From: Gammaproteobacteria bacterium
GTDB taxonomy: Bacteria; Pseudomonadota; Gammaproteobacteria; Poriferisulfidales; Poriferisulfidaceae
Reading direction: 5' to 3'
NCBI GenBank assembly: GCA_026706895.1
Contig: JAPOXW010000004.1
Coordinates: forward strand, 35,253 to 99,252
DNA length: 64,000 nt
The notes below the pieces were generated by a model that was not told the origin of the DNA, ran no database searches, and saw only the letters and a list, made by a program, of their open reading frames with translations. The position numbers and the translations under genes are program-made. Shown one piece after another: positions 17,720 through 29,171 of the stretch. The number at the start of each line of letters is the position of its first letter. The first letter of the stretch is position 1.

Positions 17720-18496
17720 TCAGTGCGTCACGCCCAGATAGGCATCAATTACATCTTGATTGTTCTTGACTTCGTCCGGAGTGCCGTCCCCGATTTTCGC
17801 CCCATAGTCCAGCACCACCACGTGGTCGGAAATATCCATCACCACGCTCATGTCATGCTCGATCAGAACGATGGTGGTCCCGTACTCGCGATTGATCTCA
17901 AGCGCGAAGCAAGACATGTCTTTCTTCTCTTCCAGATTCATGCCGGTCATTGGTTCGTCCTGCAGCAGCATGGTCGGTTCAGCCACCAGTGCCCGGGCCA
18001 ACTCGACACGCTTCTGCAAGCCGTACGGCAACTTGCCGACCGGTGTCTTGCGGATGCCCTGCAGGTGCAAGAATTCGATGACTTCCTCGACCGCCCTACG
18101 GTTTTCCACCTCTTCGCGCCGGGCCCGGCCAATATTCAGACCCTGCTCAAGCCAGGTGGAGCGGATTTTCATGCAGCGGCCGGTCAGGATGTTCTCCAGT
18201 ACGGTCATACCTTGGAAAAGCCCGATATTCTGGAATGTCCGAGCCATGCCCAACTGGGCGATCTGCCGTGGGCGCATCCGGGTACAGTCCTGTCCCTTGA
18301 AGACGACCCGACCTTCCTGCGGAACATAGACCCCATTGATGACGTTCAGCATGGAACTCTTGCCTGCGCCGTTAGGGCCGATGACTGCACAGATCTCGCC
18401 TTCCGCCACATCGAAACTGATACCGTTCAGTGCGGTTACGCCGCCGAACACCAAGGTGATGTTGTCAATTTGAAGAATCGGGTTTCCAGCGGCCAT
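17720..18496 (-). CDS. livG: Branched-chain amino acid-type ABC transporter, ATP-binding protein LivG
   Basis: 258-residue ATPase partner of LivF. Walker A is GPNGAGKSS, the signature-like segment is LPYGLQKRVELARAL and Walker B is TMLLQDEP, with the LivG-type insert ARTFQNIGLFQGMTVLENIL. The ORF track start gives a 30-residue nonsense extension; the ATG at 18496 (MAAGNPILQI) is one base after the ligase stop, giving TGAGATG coupling. Second gene of the liv operon. Confidence 0.93.
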   Translation of the reverse strand: MAAGNPILQIDNITLVFGGVTALNGISFDVAEGEICAVIGPNGAGKSSMLNVINGVYVPQEGRVVFKGQDCTRMRPRQIAQLGMARTFQNIGLFQGMTVLENILTGRCMKIRSTWLEQGLNIGRARREEVENRRAVEEVIEFLHLQGIRKTPVGKLPYGLQKRVELARALVAEPTMLLQDEPMTGMNLEEKKDMSCFALEINREYGTTIVLIEHDMSVVMDISDHVVVLDYGAKIGDGTPDEVKNNQDVIDAYLGVTH

Positions 18497-18497
18497 C

Positions 18498-20357
18498 TCA
18501 AACGTTCCCCAAAGGCACGGTGTAGGATTCCTCGTCCACCGGGTCCGTGTAAGTGTACTCCAACGCATCGCTGTACAGCGCGTCAATCAATCCCCGGTGC
18601 TTCTCCTCGATTTCGTGGCAACGCAATTTCCGGGTCGGCGTCACTTCGCCGGCTGAGGCCATGAATTCGCGGTTCAGGATAGCGAAGCGGCGGAACTGCA
18701 TGCCCGAGGTTGCCGGATCTTCAGCAAGGCCCTCGTTGACCTTCTGGATGTATTCGCGGACCATCTCCTGCACCGAGGCGTGGGCCGAGAGGTCGGCATA
18801 ACCCGTGTAGCGCAGGCTGCGGCGGTCCGCCCAGGTCCGGGTGATCGTGCCGTCAACCGTCACGACCGCGACCGGGTAGTCCCGCCCGTCTCCGAGGACA
18901 ATCGCCTGCTTGATGTATTCGAACGAACGCAGACGGGTTTCCAGCATGTCCGACGCAAATGCACCGCCACCGTTCAATGACCCCATGCGGGCGATCTGTC
19001 CGTGTACGTGCAGACGCCCCTGGTCATCCAGATGACCGGCGTCGTGAGTCCGCACCCAGCCATCTTTGATGCTGTCAGCCGTTGCCTCCGGATTCTTGTA
19101 GATTCCCTTCATCTGTCCCGGTCCACGGAACCAGATTTCACCATTCTCAATGCGAACTTCCGTGTCGTCGAGCGGCAAGCCGACCGAATCCGAATTCCAA
19201 TCTTCGGGGGATTGCATGGTCACGCAAGCGCAGCCCTCGACCTGACCGTACGTCTCGCGCAAGTCGATACCAATCGCCCGGAAGAAATTGAACACGTCCG
19301 GCGCAATCGCGTCGCCACCGGTCAGCGCCAGGCGCAAGCGACTTAGGCCGTAGATATTACAAAACGGGCTGAACGTGGTAATGCGCGCAAACATGAAGAG
19401 CAGCCAGTCAGTGAAGGAGTCCTTCTGACCGGCGGCCCGGTGCGAGGCGACCGTCATGACGGCACGCAAGGCTGACTTATAGATTTTGGTGTCGAACGTC
19501 CGGGCACTCTCGATCCGGTTGGAAGCATGGGTGTAGATGTACTTGTAGACGTAGGGTGGGCCGAACAGGACGCTCGGACCGATTTCCTGCATGTTCTGCA
19601 GCACCGTATCGTCGCTCTCCGGACAGTTCAGGGTGCAACCGGTCGTCAGGGCCAGTGAAAAGGAGAAGAGGAAATCGCTGGAGACCGACAGCGGCAGATA
19701 TGCCAGCAGTTCATCCTTCTCTGTGATCGTCTCGCGTCTCGCGATGCTGCGGGCCGTCGCGATCAGGGCGCCATGCGACAATTCCACAGGACGCTCCGAG
19801 CGGCCGGTGCCGGAGGTAAACAGGATGGTCGCGGTTTCCTCCGGATTCCGTTGCCCTTCCATTTGTTCCAGAAATGCGGCCGAGGCTTCAATCCCTCCCG
19901 TGGCGTCCGGCAGTGCCATCAATTCGGGCTGGGTGTAATTCTCCATGCCTCGCCCGTTGATGTAGAAAATTCTCTTCACACAGGTCTGCCCGCATTCCAG
20001 CAAGGCATCCACATGCTGCTGTTCGAACGCGAGAACGACCTCGACATCGGCACCATTAACTTGTTGCGCGAGCTCATCGCCAAACGTGTTCGTGCCGATT
20101 GGCACCACAATCCCTCCCAGGCTCTGAACTGCGAGGTAATCCAAGTAGAAGTCGGTGGCGTTAGGGCCGAAGATTCCGACCGGGGTTCCCGCCTCGACTC
20201 CGTTTTGGCTCAGCGCTTGAGCCAAGATAGAAACTTGGTCGCGAGCCTGCGACCAGGAAGTAGGATTCCAGATGCCCATCCGCTTGGTCCGAAAAGCCGG
20301 GACGTCCGGATTTTTCTTTGCTCGTTCCAGCAGTAGCGAGAGGAATGTATCCATCAA
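18498..20357 (-). CDS. AMP-dependent synthetase/ligase (acyl-CoA synthetase-like), with altered P-loop motif
   Basis: 619-residue member of the ANL superfamily, closest in layout to long-chain acyl-CoA synthetases. It is first in the liv operon and so presumably activates the imported acid. The A3 phosphate-binding motif at residue 181 reads TSGTGRSERPVELSHG instead of TSGTTGxPKG, with the usual Thr, Gly, Pro and Lys changed. The A5-like motif is YGQVEG. The A10 catalytic Lys region TPTRKLR is kept, while the usual DR hinge motif is replaced by GQIARM. It may still adenylate, but activity is less certain than the name suggests. A tandem promoter-like region lies just upstream. Confidence 0.82.
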   Translation of the reverse strand: MMDTFLSLLLERAKKNPDVPAFRTKRMGIWNPTSWSQARDQVSILAQALSQNGVEAGTPVGIFGPNATDFYLDYLAVQSLGGIVVPIGTNTFGDELAQQVNGADVEVVLAFEQQHVDALLECGQTCVKRIFYINGRGMENYTQPELMALPDATGGIEASAAFLEQMEGQRNPEETATILFTSGTGRSERPVELSHGALIATARSIARRETITEKDELLAYLPLSVSSDFLFSFSLALTTGCTLNCPESDDTVLQNMQEIGPSVLFGPPYVYKYIYTHASNRIESARTFDTKIYKSALRAVMTVASHRAAGQKDSFTDWLLFMFARITTFSPFCNIYGLSRLRLALTGGDAIAPDVFNFFRAIGIDLRETYGQVEGCACVTMQSPEDWNSDSVGLPLDDTEVRIENGEIWFRGPGQMKGIYKNPEATADSIKDGWVRTHDAGHLDDQGRLHVHGQIARMGSLNGGGAFASDMLETRLRSFEYIKQAIVLGDGRDYPVAVVTVDGTITRTWADRRSLRYTGYADLSAHASVQEMVREYIQKVNEGLAEDPATSGMQFRRFAILNREFMASAGEVTPTRKLRCHEIEEKHRGLIDALYSDALEYTYTDPVDEESYTVPLGNV

Positions 20358-20429
20358 TTCCAGCCTTGTCGAAAGTTTGAGACGGATATTTTGCTCATCT
20401 GCTCCCCGCGAATATCTCCAAAATCTTGA

Positions 20430-20465
20430 TGGCGCATTATAGCCAAAAGGTGCTGGCGCATTATA
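20430..20465 (-). promoter_or_regulatory. Tandem -10-like elements upstream of the liv/AMP-ligase operon
   Basis: On the minus strand the 12-mer TATAATGCGCCA occurs twice exactly, 24 bp apart (20454-20465 and 20430-20441). Each is a perfect -10 hexamer followed by a GC-rich discriminator. No strong -35 is seen at the standard distance for either, so activator dependence or a repeated regulator site is possible. Confidence 0.55.
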
Positions 20466-20516
20466 CCCAATTCTTGGTACAGACTTCGCGCGCTGAACCG
20501 GATGGTTTGCGTATCT

Positions 20517-20978
20517 TCACCGACGTACTTGGAAAAATTTTCGCAGTAAGGTTCCGCTTTGCGTCGCACACACACCCGAAGTTACGGCGAAGCGATGGTT
20601 CAGGAAAGTCAGCTCACGTGCATCGTACGCGCCCCCGAGACAGCCCGCCTTCGGGTCCGCAGCACCGAAGACCAGACGCTCCACGCGCGCCGCGACTGCC
20701 GCACCCACGCACATCAGGCAAGGCTCCAGCGTGACGTACAGGGTGGCACCCGGCAAGCGGTAATTTCCGACCTTCAAGCTTGCCTCGCGCAATGCGACGA
20801 TCTCGGCATGCGCGCTGGGGTCGTTCCGTTCGATGCTGCAATTGCGACCGGTACCCACCACGGCACCCTCCAGTGTTACGACCGCACCGACCGGCACCTC
20901 TTCGGCGTTCGCCGCCTGCTCCGCCAGGTCCAAGGCCTGACGCATCATTGCCTCGTCGAACGCATCTGCTGTTGTCAC
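20517..20978 (-). CDS. tadA: tRNA-specific adenosine deaminase
   Basis: Deaminates the wobble adenosine of tRNA-Arg(ACG) to inosine. Zinc-deaminase motifs are SAHAEIVAL (catalytic HAE) and [11 protein letters not shown] (PCxxC). [13 protein letters not shown] is typical of TadA. The start is set at GTG 20978, which overlaps the guaA stop as GTGA; the longer ORF-track start would run back into guaA. The product is 153 residues, a normal length. Confidence 0.94.
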   Translation of the reverse strand: MTTADAFDEAMMRQALDLAEQAANAEEVPVGAVVTLEGAVVGTGRNCSIERNDPSAHAEIVALREASLKVGNYRLPGATLYVTLEPCLMCVGAAVAARVERLVFGAADPKAGCLGGAYDARELTFLNHRFAVTSGVCATQSGTLLRKFFQVRR

Positions 20979-22534
20979 TCCCACTCCACGGTCGCAGGTG
21001 GCTTGCCGGAGATGTCGTAGCACACCCGGGCAATGCCGTCGATCTCGTTAATGATGCGCCGCGCGCAGCGGTCAAGGAATTCGTCCGGCAGACGTGCCCA
21101 TCGCGCAGTCATGAAATCCTGCGTCTCCACCGCACGCAGGGTTACCACGTAGTCGTAGCGCCGTCCATCGCCCATCACGCCCACCGACCGAACCGGCAGG
21201 AACACCACGAACGCCTGCGCAACCTGGTCGTACAGATCCCAGGCGCGCAGTTCCTCGATGAAGATCCGATCCGCCTCGCGCGCCAGCTCGAGGTATTCGG
21301 CACGCACTTCTCCCAGCACGCGGACTCCCAGCCCCGGCCCCGGGAACGGGTGGCGGCCGATCAATTCCTGCGGCAGGCCCAACGTCCGGCCAACCCGGCG
21401 GACTTCGTCCTTGAACAGTTCGCGCAGCGGCTCGACCAACTGGAGGTGCAGGGTTTCCGGCAAACCGCCGACATTGTGGTGCGACTTGATCAGATGCGCC
21501 TTGCCGGTCGCAGCTGCAGCCGATTCGATCACATCCGGATAGATGGTCCCCTGAGCCAGCCAGCGCACGTTCGGCAGCTGCTCCGCCTGCTCCTGGAATA
21601 CGTGGATGAATTCGCGTCCAATGATCTTCCGCTTGTCTTCCGGATCCGTCACCCCGGCCAAGGCGGAGAGAAACCGCTCCCGGGCATCGACCTGGATCAT
21701 CTGAACACCCAGATGCTCGGCAAAGGTCTCACGGACCTGCATTGCCTCCCCTGCGCGAAGCAGGCCGTTGTCCACGAAGATGCAGGTCAACTGCTCCCCG
21801 ATGGCCCGAGCCAGCAGGGCTGCCACGACCGACGAGTCGACGCCTCCAGACAGAGCAAGAACCACACCATCTTTCCCCACCTGCGCGCGCACCGTCGCGA
21901 TGCGGTCCTCAATAATCGCTTCGGGTTCCCACAACCCTTGGCAGCCGCAGTACTGCCGCACAAAACTTTCGATCAACCGCTGTCCTCCCGGGGTGTGGGT
22001 GACCTCCGGGTGGAACTGCAGCCCGAACCAAGGACGCGATTCATGTTCCAGTGCCGCGATTGGCACGCTCTCGGTGGATGCCGTTACCCGGAATCCCTCC
22101 GGCACCGTCTCCACGTGATCCCCGTGCGACATCCATACCTCGGCCTCCGAGTTCTCTCCCAGCGCTTCCATCAAGGAAGTCGCTCCATTGCGGCGCAATG
22201 TCGCCAGGCCGAATTCTCTGCGCTTCCCGGCATGCACCTCGGCGCCATGGCGGCGAGCCAGCGCCTGCATGCCGTAGCAAATGCCGAGCACCGGAACATC
22301 CAAATCGAGCACCGCGTCCGGCACCGGCGGGTGGGCGTCTTCAGTCGTGGTCTCGGGACCGCCCGACAGAATTACGCCGCGGGGATCGAAGCCTCGAATC
22401 TGTTCCCCAGGCGCGTCGCAGGCGTAGATTTCACAATAGCAGCCGGCCTCGCGCACCCGGCGCGCGATCAACTGTACGTATTGCGAGCCGAAATCCAGTA
22501 CCAGGATCCGTTCGGAATGGATGTCCGCAGTCAC
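20975..22534 (-). CDS. guaA: GMP synthase (glutamine-hydrolysing)
   Basis: Converts XMP to GMP. An N-terminal class I glutaminase domain (residues 1-200) has the nucleophile in GICYGMQ and the His/Glu pair in FHPEVTHT. The central ATP pyrophosphatase has the PP-loop [10 protein letters not shown]. The C-terminal dimer domain ends [15 protein letters not shown]. 519 residues, as expected. Lies 3 nt downstream of guaB and overlaps tadA, so guaB-guaA-tadA form an operon. Confidence 0.97.
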   Translation of the reverse strand: MTADIHSERILVLDFGSQYVQLIARRVREAGCYCEIYACDAPGEQIRGFDPRGVILSGGPETTTEDAHPPVPDAVLDLDVPVLGICYGMQALARRHGAEVHAGKRREFGLATLRRNGATSLMEALGENSEAEVWMSHGDHVETVPEGFRVTASTESVPIAALEHESRPWFGLQFHPEVTHTPGGQRLIESFVRQYCGCQGLWEPEAIIEDRIATVRAQVGKDGVVLALSGGVDSSVVAALLARAIGEQLTCIFVDNGLLRAGEAMQVRETFAEHLGVQMIQVDARERFLSALAGVTDPEDKRKIIGREFIHVFQEQAEQLPNVRWLAQGTIYPDVIESAAAATGKAHLIKSHHNVGGLPETLHLQLVEPLRELFKDEVRRVGRTLGLPQELIGRHPFPGPGLGVRVLGEVRAEYLELAREADRIFIEELRAWDLYDQVAQAFVVFLPVRSVGVMGDGRRYDYVVTLRAVETQDFMTARWARLPDEFLDRCARRIINEIDGIARVCYDISGKPPATVEWE

Positions 22535-22537
22535 GGA

Positions 22538-24016
<1,479 letters not shown>

Positions 24017-24038
24017 CTATTGAGAATGTCCATACACT

Positions 24039-24068
24039 ATGATAATGCATTGACCGTAAAAATGCCAA
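24039..24068 (-). promoter_or_regulatory. Likely sigma70 promoter of guaB
   Basis: On the minus strand TTGGCA (24068-24063), an 18-nt spacer and TATCAT (24044-24039) lie ~35 nt before the guaB start, in the short divergent gap with ubiA. Confidence 0.6.
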
Positions 24069-24072
24069 ATTA

Positions 24073-24960
24073 ATGTCTCCTTATCCGTCCCTTTCCACCC
24101 TGCAAAACCGGCTTGGAATCTACGCCCGGCTGATCCGGCTGGACCGCCCGGTAGGGATCTGGCTTCTGCTGTGGCCGACCTTGTGGAGCCTGTGGTTGGT
24201 CTCGGGCGGCCTCCCGGCGACCCGACTGCTGCTGATCTTCATTGCCGGGGTGGTCCTGATGCGCTCAGCCGGGTGCGCCATCAACGACTACGCGGACCGG
24301 GACCTGGACCGGCAGGTTGCCCGGACCCGAAACCGCCCGCTGGCGCGCGGAGAGATCCCACCTCGCGAAGCGCTAGGAGTGACTGCCGTGCTGCTCGCCG
24401 GCGCGCTTGGGCTGGCCCTGATGCTGCCCCCGCTGACCCTGGCACTGGCCGTGCCGGCCGTCCTGCTGGCCGCCACTTATCCGTTTGCCAAACGTTGGCA
24501 TCACCTGCCGCAGCTCCACCTCGGACTCAGTTTCGCGTGGGCCGTGCCGATGGCCATCAGCGCATACACCGGAGGCTGGCCGGAAGCCTGGGGGTGGCTT
24601 GCGTTCCTCGCCACCGTACTGTGGGTGGTCGCCTACGATACGCTGTACGCCATGGCGGACCGGGAGGAAGACCTGGCGGCCGGCAACCGCTCCACGGCCA
24701 TCCTGTTCGGCTCTGCCGACATTTTCATGGTGGCATTGCTGCAGGGGCTGTTCCTGCTGACGATGTTACTGCTCGGAATCCAGCTTTCCCTGCCACCCGC
24801 CTACTACAGCGGGCTGGCGATAGCCCTCGCGCTGGCCGCCAATCAGATTTGGCGAGTGCGCGGCAGGGATCCGAAGGCCTGCTTCTGGGCTTTCAACGAT
24901 AACGTGTGGATCGGGGCGGCAATCTGGGCGGGCATCGCCTTGGCCCTGACTGGCACGTGA
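24073..24960 (+). CDS. ubiA: 4-hydroxybenzoate polyprenyltransferase
   Basis: Inner-membrane prenyltransferase of ubiquinone synthesis, attaching the isoprenoid tail to 4-hydroxybenzoate. The first Asp-rich prenyl-diphosphate motif is NDYADRDLDRQVARTRNRPLA. The second is YDTLYAMADREEDLAAG. About 8-9 hydrophobic segments. 295 residues. Divergent from guaB; no chorismate lyase gene (ubiC) is adjacent. Confidence 0.95.
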   Translation: MSPYPSLSTLQNRLGIYARLIRLDRPVGIWLLLWPTLWSLWLVSGGLPATRLLLIFIAGVVLMRSAGCAINDYADRDLDRQVARTRNRPLARGEIPPREALGVTAVLLAGALGLALMLPPLTLALAVPAVLLAATYPFAKRWHHLPQLHLGLSFAWAVPMAISAYTGGWPEAWGWLAFLATVLWVVAYDTLYAMADREEDLAAGNRSTAILFGSADIFMVALLQGLFLLTMLLLGIQLSLPPAYYSGLAIALALAANQIWRVRGRDPKACFWAFNDNVWIGAAIWAGIALALTGT

Positions 24961-24996
24961 GGCCCGCTCACTCGATCAAGCGCCTTCTTGTTCACC

Positions 24997-25002
24997 TATA
25001 AT
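24997..25002 (+). promoter_or_regulatory. -10-like TATAAT upstream of mntA-hepT
   Basis: A perfect TATAAT in the ubiA-mntA gap, ~140 nt before the mntA start. No convincing -35 is seen. It may drive the toxin-antitoxin pair and read on into bioB. Confidence 0.35.
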
Positions 25003-25144
25003 GTAGATTCTATACAGCATTGAATCGCAATCGGACGTTTTGGCAGAACTGGCAAAAAGAGCGCATTCATATTATTGGGAAGGCTAACCCGCATTGCAGC
25101 ACGCACGGCAAAATGATTCGACACGCCTCTGCCACAGCATTCTG

Positions 25145-25435
25145 ATGGGAAGGGATCAGACACTGGCGCTCCTGCGGCAGCATAAAGCCGCTCTGGCACA
25201 GCAGTTCGCCGTCTCGGATATTGCCATTTTCGGGTCGACCGCCCGCGACGAAGCCTCGGATACGAGCGATATCGACGTTCTGGTCCGGTTTGACGGACCG
25301 ACCACGACCGAAGGCTTCTTCGGCTTGCTGTTCTATCTGGAAGATCTCTTCGGCCGCCGCATTGACTTGGTCACGGACCAGGCACTGCGGAAAGAATTCC
25401 GCGCCCATATAGAGCAGGAAGCCATCCATGCCTGA
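25145..25435 (+). CDS. mntA: MntA-type antitoxin nucleotidyltransferase
   Basis: 96-residue minimal nucleotidyltransferase, antitoxin of the HepT/MntA type. The motif GSTARDEASDTSDID is a textbook GS-X10-DxD. MntA proteins neutralise HepT by adding AMP units to a Tyr of the toxin. The start ATG is chosen at MGRDQTLALL by family length; an upstream TTG (25094) with GGAAGG is possible. The gene overlaps hepT by 8 bases. Confidence 0.9.
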   Translation: MGRDQTLALLRQHKAALAQQFAVSDIAIFGSTARDEASDTSDIDVLVRFDGPTTTEGFFGLLFYLEDLFGRRIDLVTDQALRKEFRAHIEQEAIHA

Positions 25436-25781
25436 CCCCCGTAAGCCGGATCGCGGCTGGCAGCTATACGTCGACGACATGATCGAGTGCATGCGCAAGA
25501 TTCAGTCCTACACGAAACAGACGGACAAGGCCGCGTTCATTGCCAATTCCCTCGTCTACGATGCCACGCTCCGAAACCTTGAACTGATCGGCGAGGCCGC
25601 CACCCATATTCCGGAAGACATACGGGACGCGCATCCGGAAATACCCTGGCGGACCGTCATCGCGGCCCGGAACCGAATCATCCACGGCTACCTCGGCATC
25701 GACGACAGTCTGATCTGGCATATGGTCGAAAACAGCATCCCGAATCTATTACCAATACTGGAGGATTTGCAGAGTTCGTGA
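25428..25781 (+). CDS. hepT: HepT-like toxin (HEPN ribonuclease)
   Basis: 117-residue HEPN-domain protein with the active motif RNRIIHGY (R-X4-H-X-Y), the catalytic signature of HepT RNases. The helical frame [19 protein letters not shown] is characteristic. Partner of the overlapping MntA gene. The Tyr of RNRIIHGY is the expected site of modification. It sits 23 nt before bioB on the same strand, so it may be cotranscribed with the biotin and coenzyme A genes. Confidence 0.92.
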   Translation: MPDPRKPDRGWQLYVDDMIECMRKIQSYTKQTDKAAFIANSLVYDATLRNLELIGEAATHIPEDIRDAHPEIPWRTVIAARNRIIHGYLGIDDSLIWHMVENSIPNLLPILEDLQSS

Positions 25782-25804
25782 ACTTTGGAAACAGGATCAA
25801 GCGC

Positions 25805-26773
25805 ATGTCTTCCACAGCCCGCCACGATTGGACCCTCTCCGAAGTCCGCGATCTTCTGAATCGCCCGTTCAGCGACCTGATCCATCAGGCGCAGACCATC
25901 CATCGTGCCTGCCATGATCCGAACCAGGTGCAGGTCAGTACCTTGTTGTCGATCAAGACCGGTGGCTGTCCGGAAGATTGCGCCTACTGCCCGCAGAGTG
26001 CTCACTACCAGACCGGGCTGGATCGAGAAAAACTTCTGGATCTGGAAGAGGTCCGGGAGGCCGCCCGCCGTGCGGTAGACAGCGGCGCGACCCGGTTCTG
26101 CCTAGGTGCAGCCTGGCGCTCACCGACCGACCGCGACCTGGACGGCGTGGTACAAATGATCGAAGTGGTGCGCGAACAGGGACTCGAGACCTGCGTGACG
26201 CTGGGAATGCTGAGCCATGAACAGGCAAAACGTCTCGCGGAGTGCGGCCTCGACTACTACAACCACAATCTGGATACCTCGCCGGAGTTCTACGGCGAAA
26301 TCATCACCACCCGAACCTACCAGGACCGCCTGGATACATTGCAGCATGTCCGCGACGCCGGCATCCGGGTGTGCTGCGGCGGCATCCTTGGGATGGGCGA
26401 GTCCCGGGAGGACCGGGCCGGGCTTTTGACCCAACTCGCCACTCAGGACCCCCACCCGGAGTCGGTCCCGATCAACCTCTTGGTACGAGTGTCCGGAACC
26501 CCCTTGGGAGAAGCGGAGGCACTGGACCCACTCGAGTTCGTGCGTACCATTGCGGCAGCGCGAATCAGCATGCCCCACTCCATGGTCCGCCTGTCCGCGG
26601 GACGCGAAGACATGAGCGACGAGTTGCAGGCATTGTGCTTCGTAGCCGGAGCCAATTCCATCTTCTACGGCGAAACCCTCCTGACGACACCCAATCCCGA
26701 CACTGCCCGCGACCAGGCACTGTTCTCCCGCCTGGGTCTGACGGCGCAACAAAACCCTTCCTCCGCTCCCTGA
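25805..26773 (+). CDS. bioB: Biotin synthase
   Basis: Radical SAM enzyme inserting sulfur into dethiobiotin. The radical SAM cluster motif is [11 protein letters not shown] (CxxxCxxC), with the auxiliary-cluster region RFCLGAAWR and the C-terminal [12 protein letters not shown]. The start at 25805 has AGGA upstream; the ORF-track GTG at 25778 overlaps the hepT stop. Followed after 8 nt by bioF. Confidence 0.96.
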   Translation: MSSTARHDWTLSEVRDLLNRPFSDLIHQAQTIHRACHDPNQVQVSTLLSIKTGGCPEDCAYCPQSAHYQTGLDREKLLDLEEVREAARRAVDSGATRFCLGAAWRSPTDRDLDGVVQMIEVVREQGLETCVTLGMLSHEQAKRLAECGLDYYNHNLDTSPEFYGEIITTRTYQDRLDTLQHVRDAGIRVCCGGILGMGESREDRAGLLTQLATQDPHPESVPINLLVRVSGTPLGEAEALDPLEFVRTIAAARISMPHSMVRLSAGREDMSDELQALCFVAGANSIFYGETLLTTPNPDTARDQALFSRLGLTAQQNPSSAP

Positions 26774-26781
26774 GGCCTCCC

Positions 26782-27930
26782 ATGAAGGACTGGCGCCGCC
26801 CGCGCCCGGCGATTCTGCGGCGGCAGCGGATCCTCCGCGGGGCAACCAATACCGAAAACGCCTCTCTGGACGGCCGCCCCCAATCGATCTGGTGTGACAA
26901 CGATTACCTGGGACTGAGTCGCGATCCCCGGGTCTGCGAGGCAATGGCTTCTGCAGCCAAACGCTACGGCGCAGGCGCGGGCGCCTCACCGTTGATCACC
27001 GGCCACACCGAAATCCACCAGTTGCTGGAGGAACGCCTTGCCGCCTTTACCGGTCGCGACCGGGCGTTGGTCTTCAGCGCTGGCTACCTCACCAATCTCG
27101 GAACCGTGCAGGCGCTGGCCGAGCGCGGCGACACTCTGATCGAGGATCGCCTGAACCACGCCTCGCTACTGGACGCCGCCCGCCTGTCACGCGCCCGATG
27201 CTTGCGTTATCGCCATGCCGACGCCGCCGATGCGGCCCGGCTGCTGCAGGAACATCAAGCCCGGCTGATTCTGACCGATGGCGTGTTCAGCATGGATGGC
27301 GATACCGCGCCGGTAAGCGAACTGGCCGCCGCTGCCCGGGCACATGATGCCCTGCTGCTGTGCGACGACGCACACGGCATTGGCGTGCTTGGAGCCCATG
27401 GAGGCGGGCTGCTCGAAGAAGCCGGGCTTTCTCAAGTAGAAGTTCCACTGCTGGTGGGAACCTTGGGCAAGGCGCTGGGCGCCCAAGGCGGCTTCGTCGC
27501 CGGACCCGCCGATTTGATCGAGCATCTCCTCCAGTACGCCCGTAGTTACGGTTACAGCACCGCGCTGGCCCCACCGCTCGCGGCCGCCGCAGACCAAGCT
27601 TTGAAACTACTGATCGACGAACCGGAGTATCGGGCGCGCTTGCGCGACAACATCGAATACTTCCTCCAATGCGCGAAGCAACACGAATTGCCGCTGCAGC
27701 CTTCGCGCACCGCCATCCAACCTCTAATCCTAGATGACCCGGAGTCCGCGCTCGCAGCCAGCCGCTCCCTGTCGGAACAAAGTTTTGCCGTCTGTGCTAT
27801 CCGTCCGCCCACCGTACCCGAAGGCACCTCCCGGCTGCGCATTACCCTGTCGGCCCGCCACACACGCGAGCAAATCGAGCGTTTCAGCGAAGCGCTCGCC
27901 GCCTGTTGCCCTGCTAAACTGGAAGTATGA
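26782..27930 (+). CDS. bioF: 8-amino-7-oxononanoate synthase
   Basis: PLP-dependent condensation of pimeloyl-ACP/CoA with alanine. The Schiff-base Lys is in GTLGKALGAQGGF. Substrate/PLP residues are in DDAHGIGVLG and LNHASLLD. 382 residues from the ATG at 26782 (MKDWRRPRP, GAGG upstream). The 562-codon ORF of the track extends falsely into bioB. Overlaps coaBC by ATGA. The biotin genes bioC, bioD and bioA are not here. Confidence 0.95.
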   Translation: MKDWRRPRPAILRRQRILRGATNTENASLDGRPQSIWCDNDYLGLSRDPRVCEAMASAAKRYGAGAGASPLITGHTEIHQLLEERLAAFTGRDRALVFSAGYLTNLGTVQALAERGDTLIEDRLNHASLLDAARLSRARCLRYRHADAADAARLLQEHQARLILTDGVFSMDGDTAPVSELAAAARAHDALLLCDDAHGIGVLGAHGGGLLEEAGLSQVEVPLLVGTLGKALGAQGGFVAGPADLIEHLLQYARSYGYSTALAPPLAAAADQALKLLIDEPEYRARLRDNIEYFLQCAKQHELPLQPSRTAIQPLILDDPESALAASRSLSEQSFAVCAIRPPTVPEGTSRLRITLSARHTREQIERFSEALAACCPAKLEV

Positions 27931-29171
27931 CTCTTAGATACAGGAAAGTGCTGCTCGGCATCACCGGCAGCATCGCCGCCTACAAGGCCTGCGAATTGGT
28001 GCGCCTGCTGGTTCGGGATGGCGCCGAGGTCCAGGTGGTCATGAGCCCGGCGGCGGAACAGTTCGTCGGCGCCATGACATTAGAGGCGCTCAGCCACAGG
28101 CCCGTGCGTACCGCGTTGTTCGACCGCGAGGCAGAAATGTCGATGAGCCATATTGAATTGGCCCGATGGGCTGATGCCGTGGTCATCGCGCCGGCCTCTG
28201 CCCATTGCCTGGCCAAACTTGCGACTGGTTTGGCCGACGATCTCCTGATGACCCTGTGTCTGGCCACGCGCGCCCCGATTCTGGTTGCCCCGGCCATGAA
28301 CGCGGCGATGTGGGAAAACCCCGCAACCCAAGAACATGTCCATGCCCTCATCGAGCGCGGGGTCCAAGTCATCAGCCCGGACGTCGGCGAACAGGCATGC
28401 GGCGAGACCGGGCCAGGCCGCCTGCCCGACCCGGAGTATTTGCGGGCCGCCATCGAAGAACTCGGCACGGACTCCGCGCTAAAGGGCGTGCATGCCGTCG
28501 TCACGGCAGGGCCAACCCGGGAGCCGATTGATCCGGCTCGCTTCATCAGCAACTTCAGCACCGGTCGAATGGGCTGCGCGATCGCCGACGCCTTGCTGGA
28601 ACGCGGTGCCCAAGTCACCCTGATTCACGGCCCGATCGACATTCCGCTTCCGCCGGATGCCGATTGCGTGGCGGTTACGACTGCCGCCGAAATGCTGGAC
28701 GCGGTAATGGCGCACGTGGGCGACTGTCAATTGCTGGTCGCGAATGCAGCGGTCGCGGACTGGCGCCCCCGAGAAACCACCGGCCAAAAAACCCGGAAAT
28801 CCCAGGAGCCGCGAACTTTGGAACTGGAGCCCACTCCCGACATCCTGGCCACTCTCGGTCAAAAGGAGCCGCGGCCGTTCCTTGTGGGATTTGCAGCGGA
28901 GACCGAAAACCTGGAAGAGAACGCCCGCACCAAGCTGCGCGCCAAGAATGCCGACCTCATGGTCGCCAACCGGATCGGTCCGGATGACGGATTTGGAGAA
29001 ACAGAAACGACACTTGAAGTGGTGGATGCCGATTCCGTCATGCAACTCGGGCCGGACTCCAAGAGCACTTTGGCACGGCAATTGGTCGATCATATTGCAG
29101 TGCGGCTGTCCCCCGTCTCTTCGGTGGTCGACTTCTCCCATGCTGCCCGTCGAACTACGCGTTCTCGATAA
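27927..29171 (+). CDS. coaBC: Phosphopantothenoylcysteine decarboxylase/synthetase
   Basis: Bifunctional coenzyme A enzyme. The N-terminal CoaC flavoprotein (~1-190) has [11 protein letters not shown], the PAMNAAMW motif and [10 protein letters not shown] with the catalytic Cys. The C-terminal CoaB (~195-400) has [17 protein letters not shown] and NFSTGRMG. 414 residues, standard. Overlaps bioF by 4 bases upstream and dut by 32 bases downstream. Confidence 0.96.
   Translation: MTLRYRKVLLGITGSIAAYKACELVRLLVRDGAEVQVVMSPAAEQFVGAMTLEALSHRPVRTALFDREAEMSMSHIELARWADAVVIAPASAHCLAKLATGLADDLLMTLCLATRAPILVAPAMNAAMWENPATQEHVHALIERGVQVISPDVGEQACGETGPGRLPDPEYLRAAIEELGTDSALKGVHAVVTAGPTREPIDPARFISNFSTGRMGCAIADALLERGAQVTLIHGPIDIPLPPDADCVAVTTAAEMLDAVMAHVGDCQLLVANAAVADWRPRETTGQKTRKSQEPRTLELEPTPDILATLGQKEPRPFLVGFAAETENLEENARTKLRAKNADLMVANRIGPDDGFGETETTLEVVDADSVMQLGPDSKSTLARQLVDHIAVRLSPVSSVVDFSHAARRTTRSR

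Noticed and set aside
18498-20357. Calling the ligase FadD
   Set aside because: The altered phosphate-binding motif and transporter context make a specific fatty-acid assignment unsafe.
26242-26781. Upstream extension of the bioF ORF
   Set aside because: This part lies inside bioB in another frame; the bioF start at 26782 matches the family.
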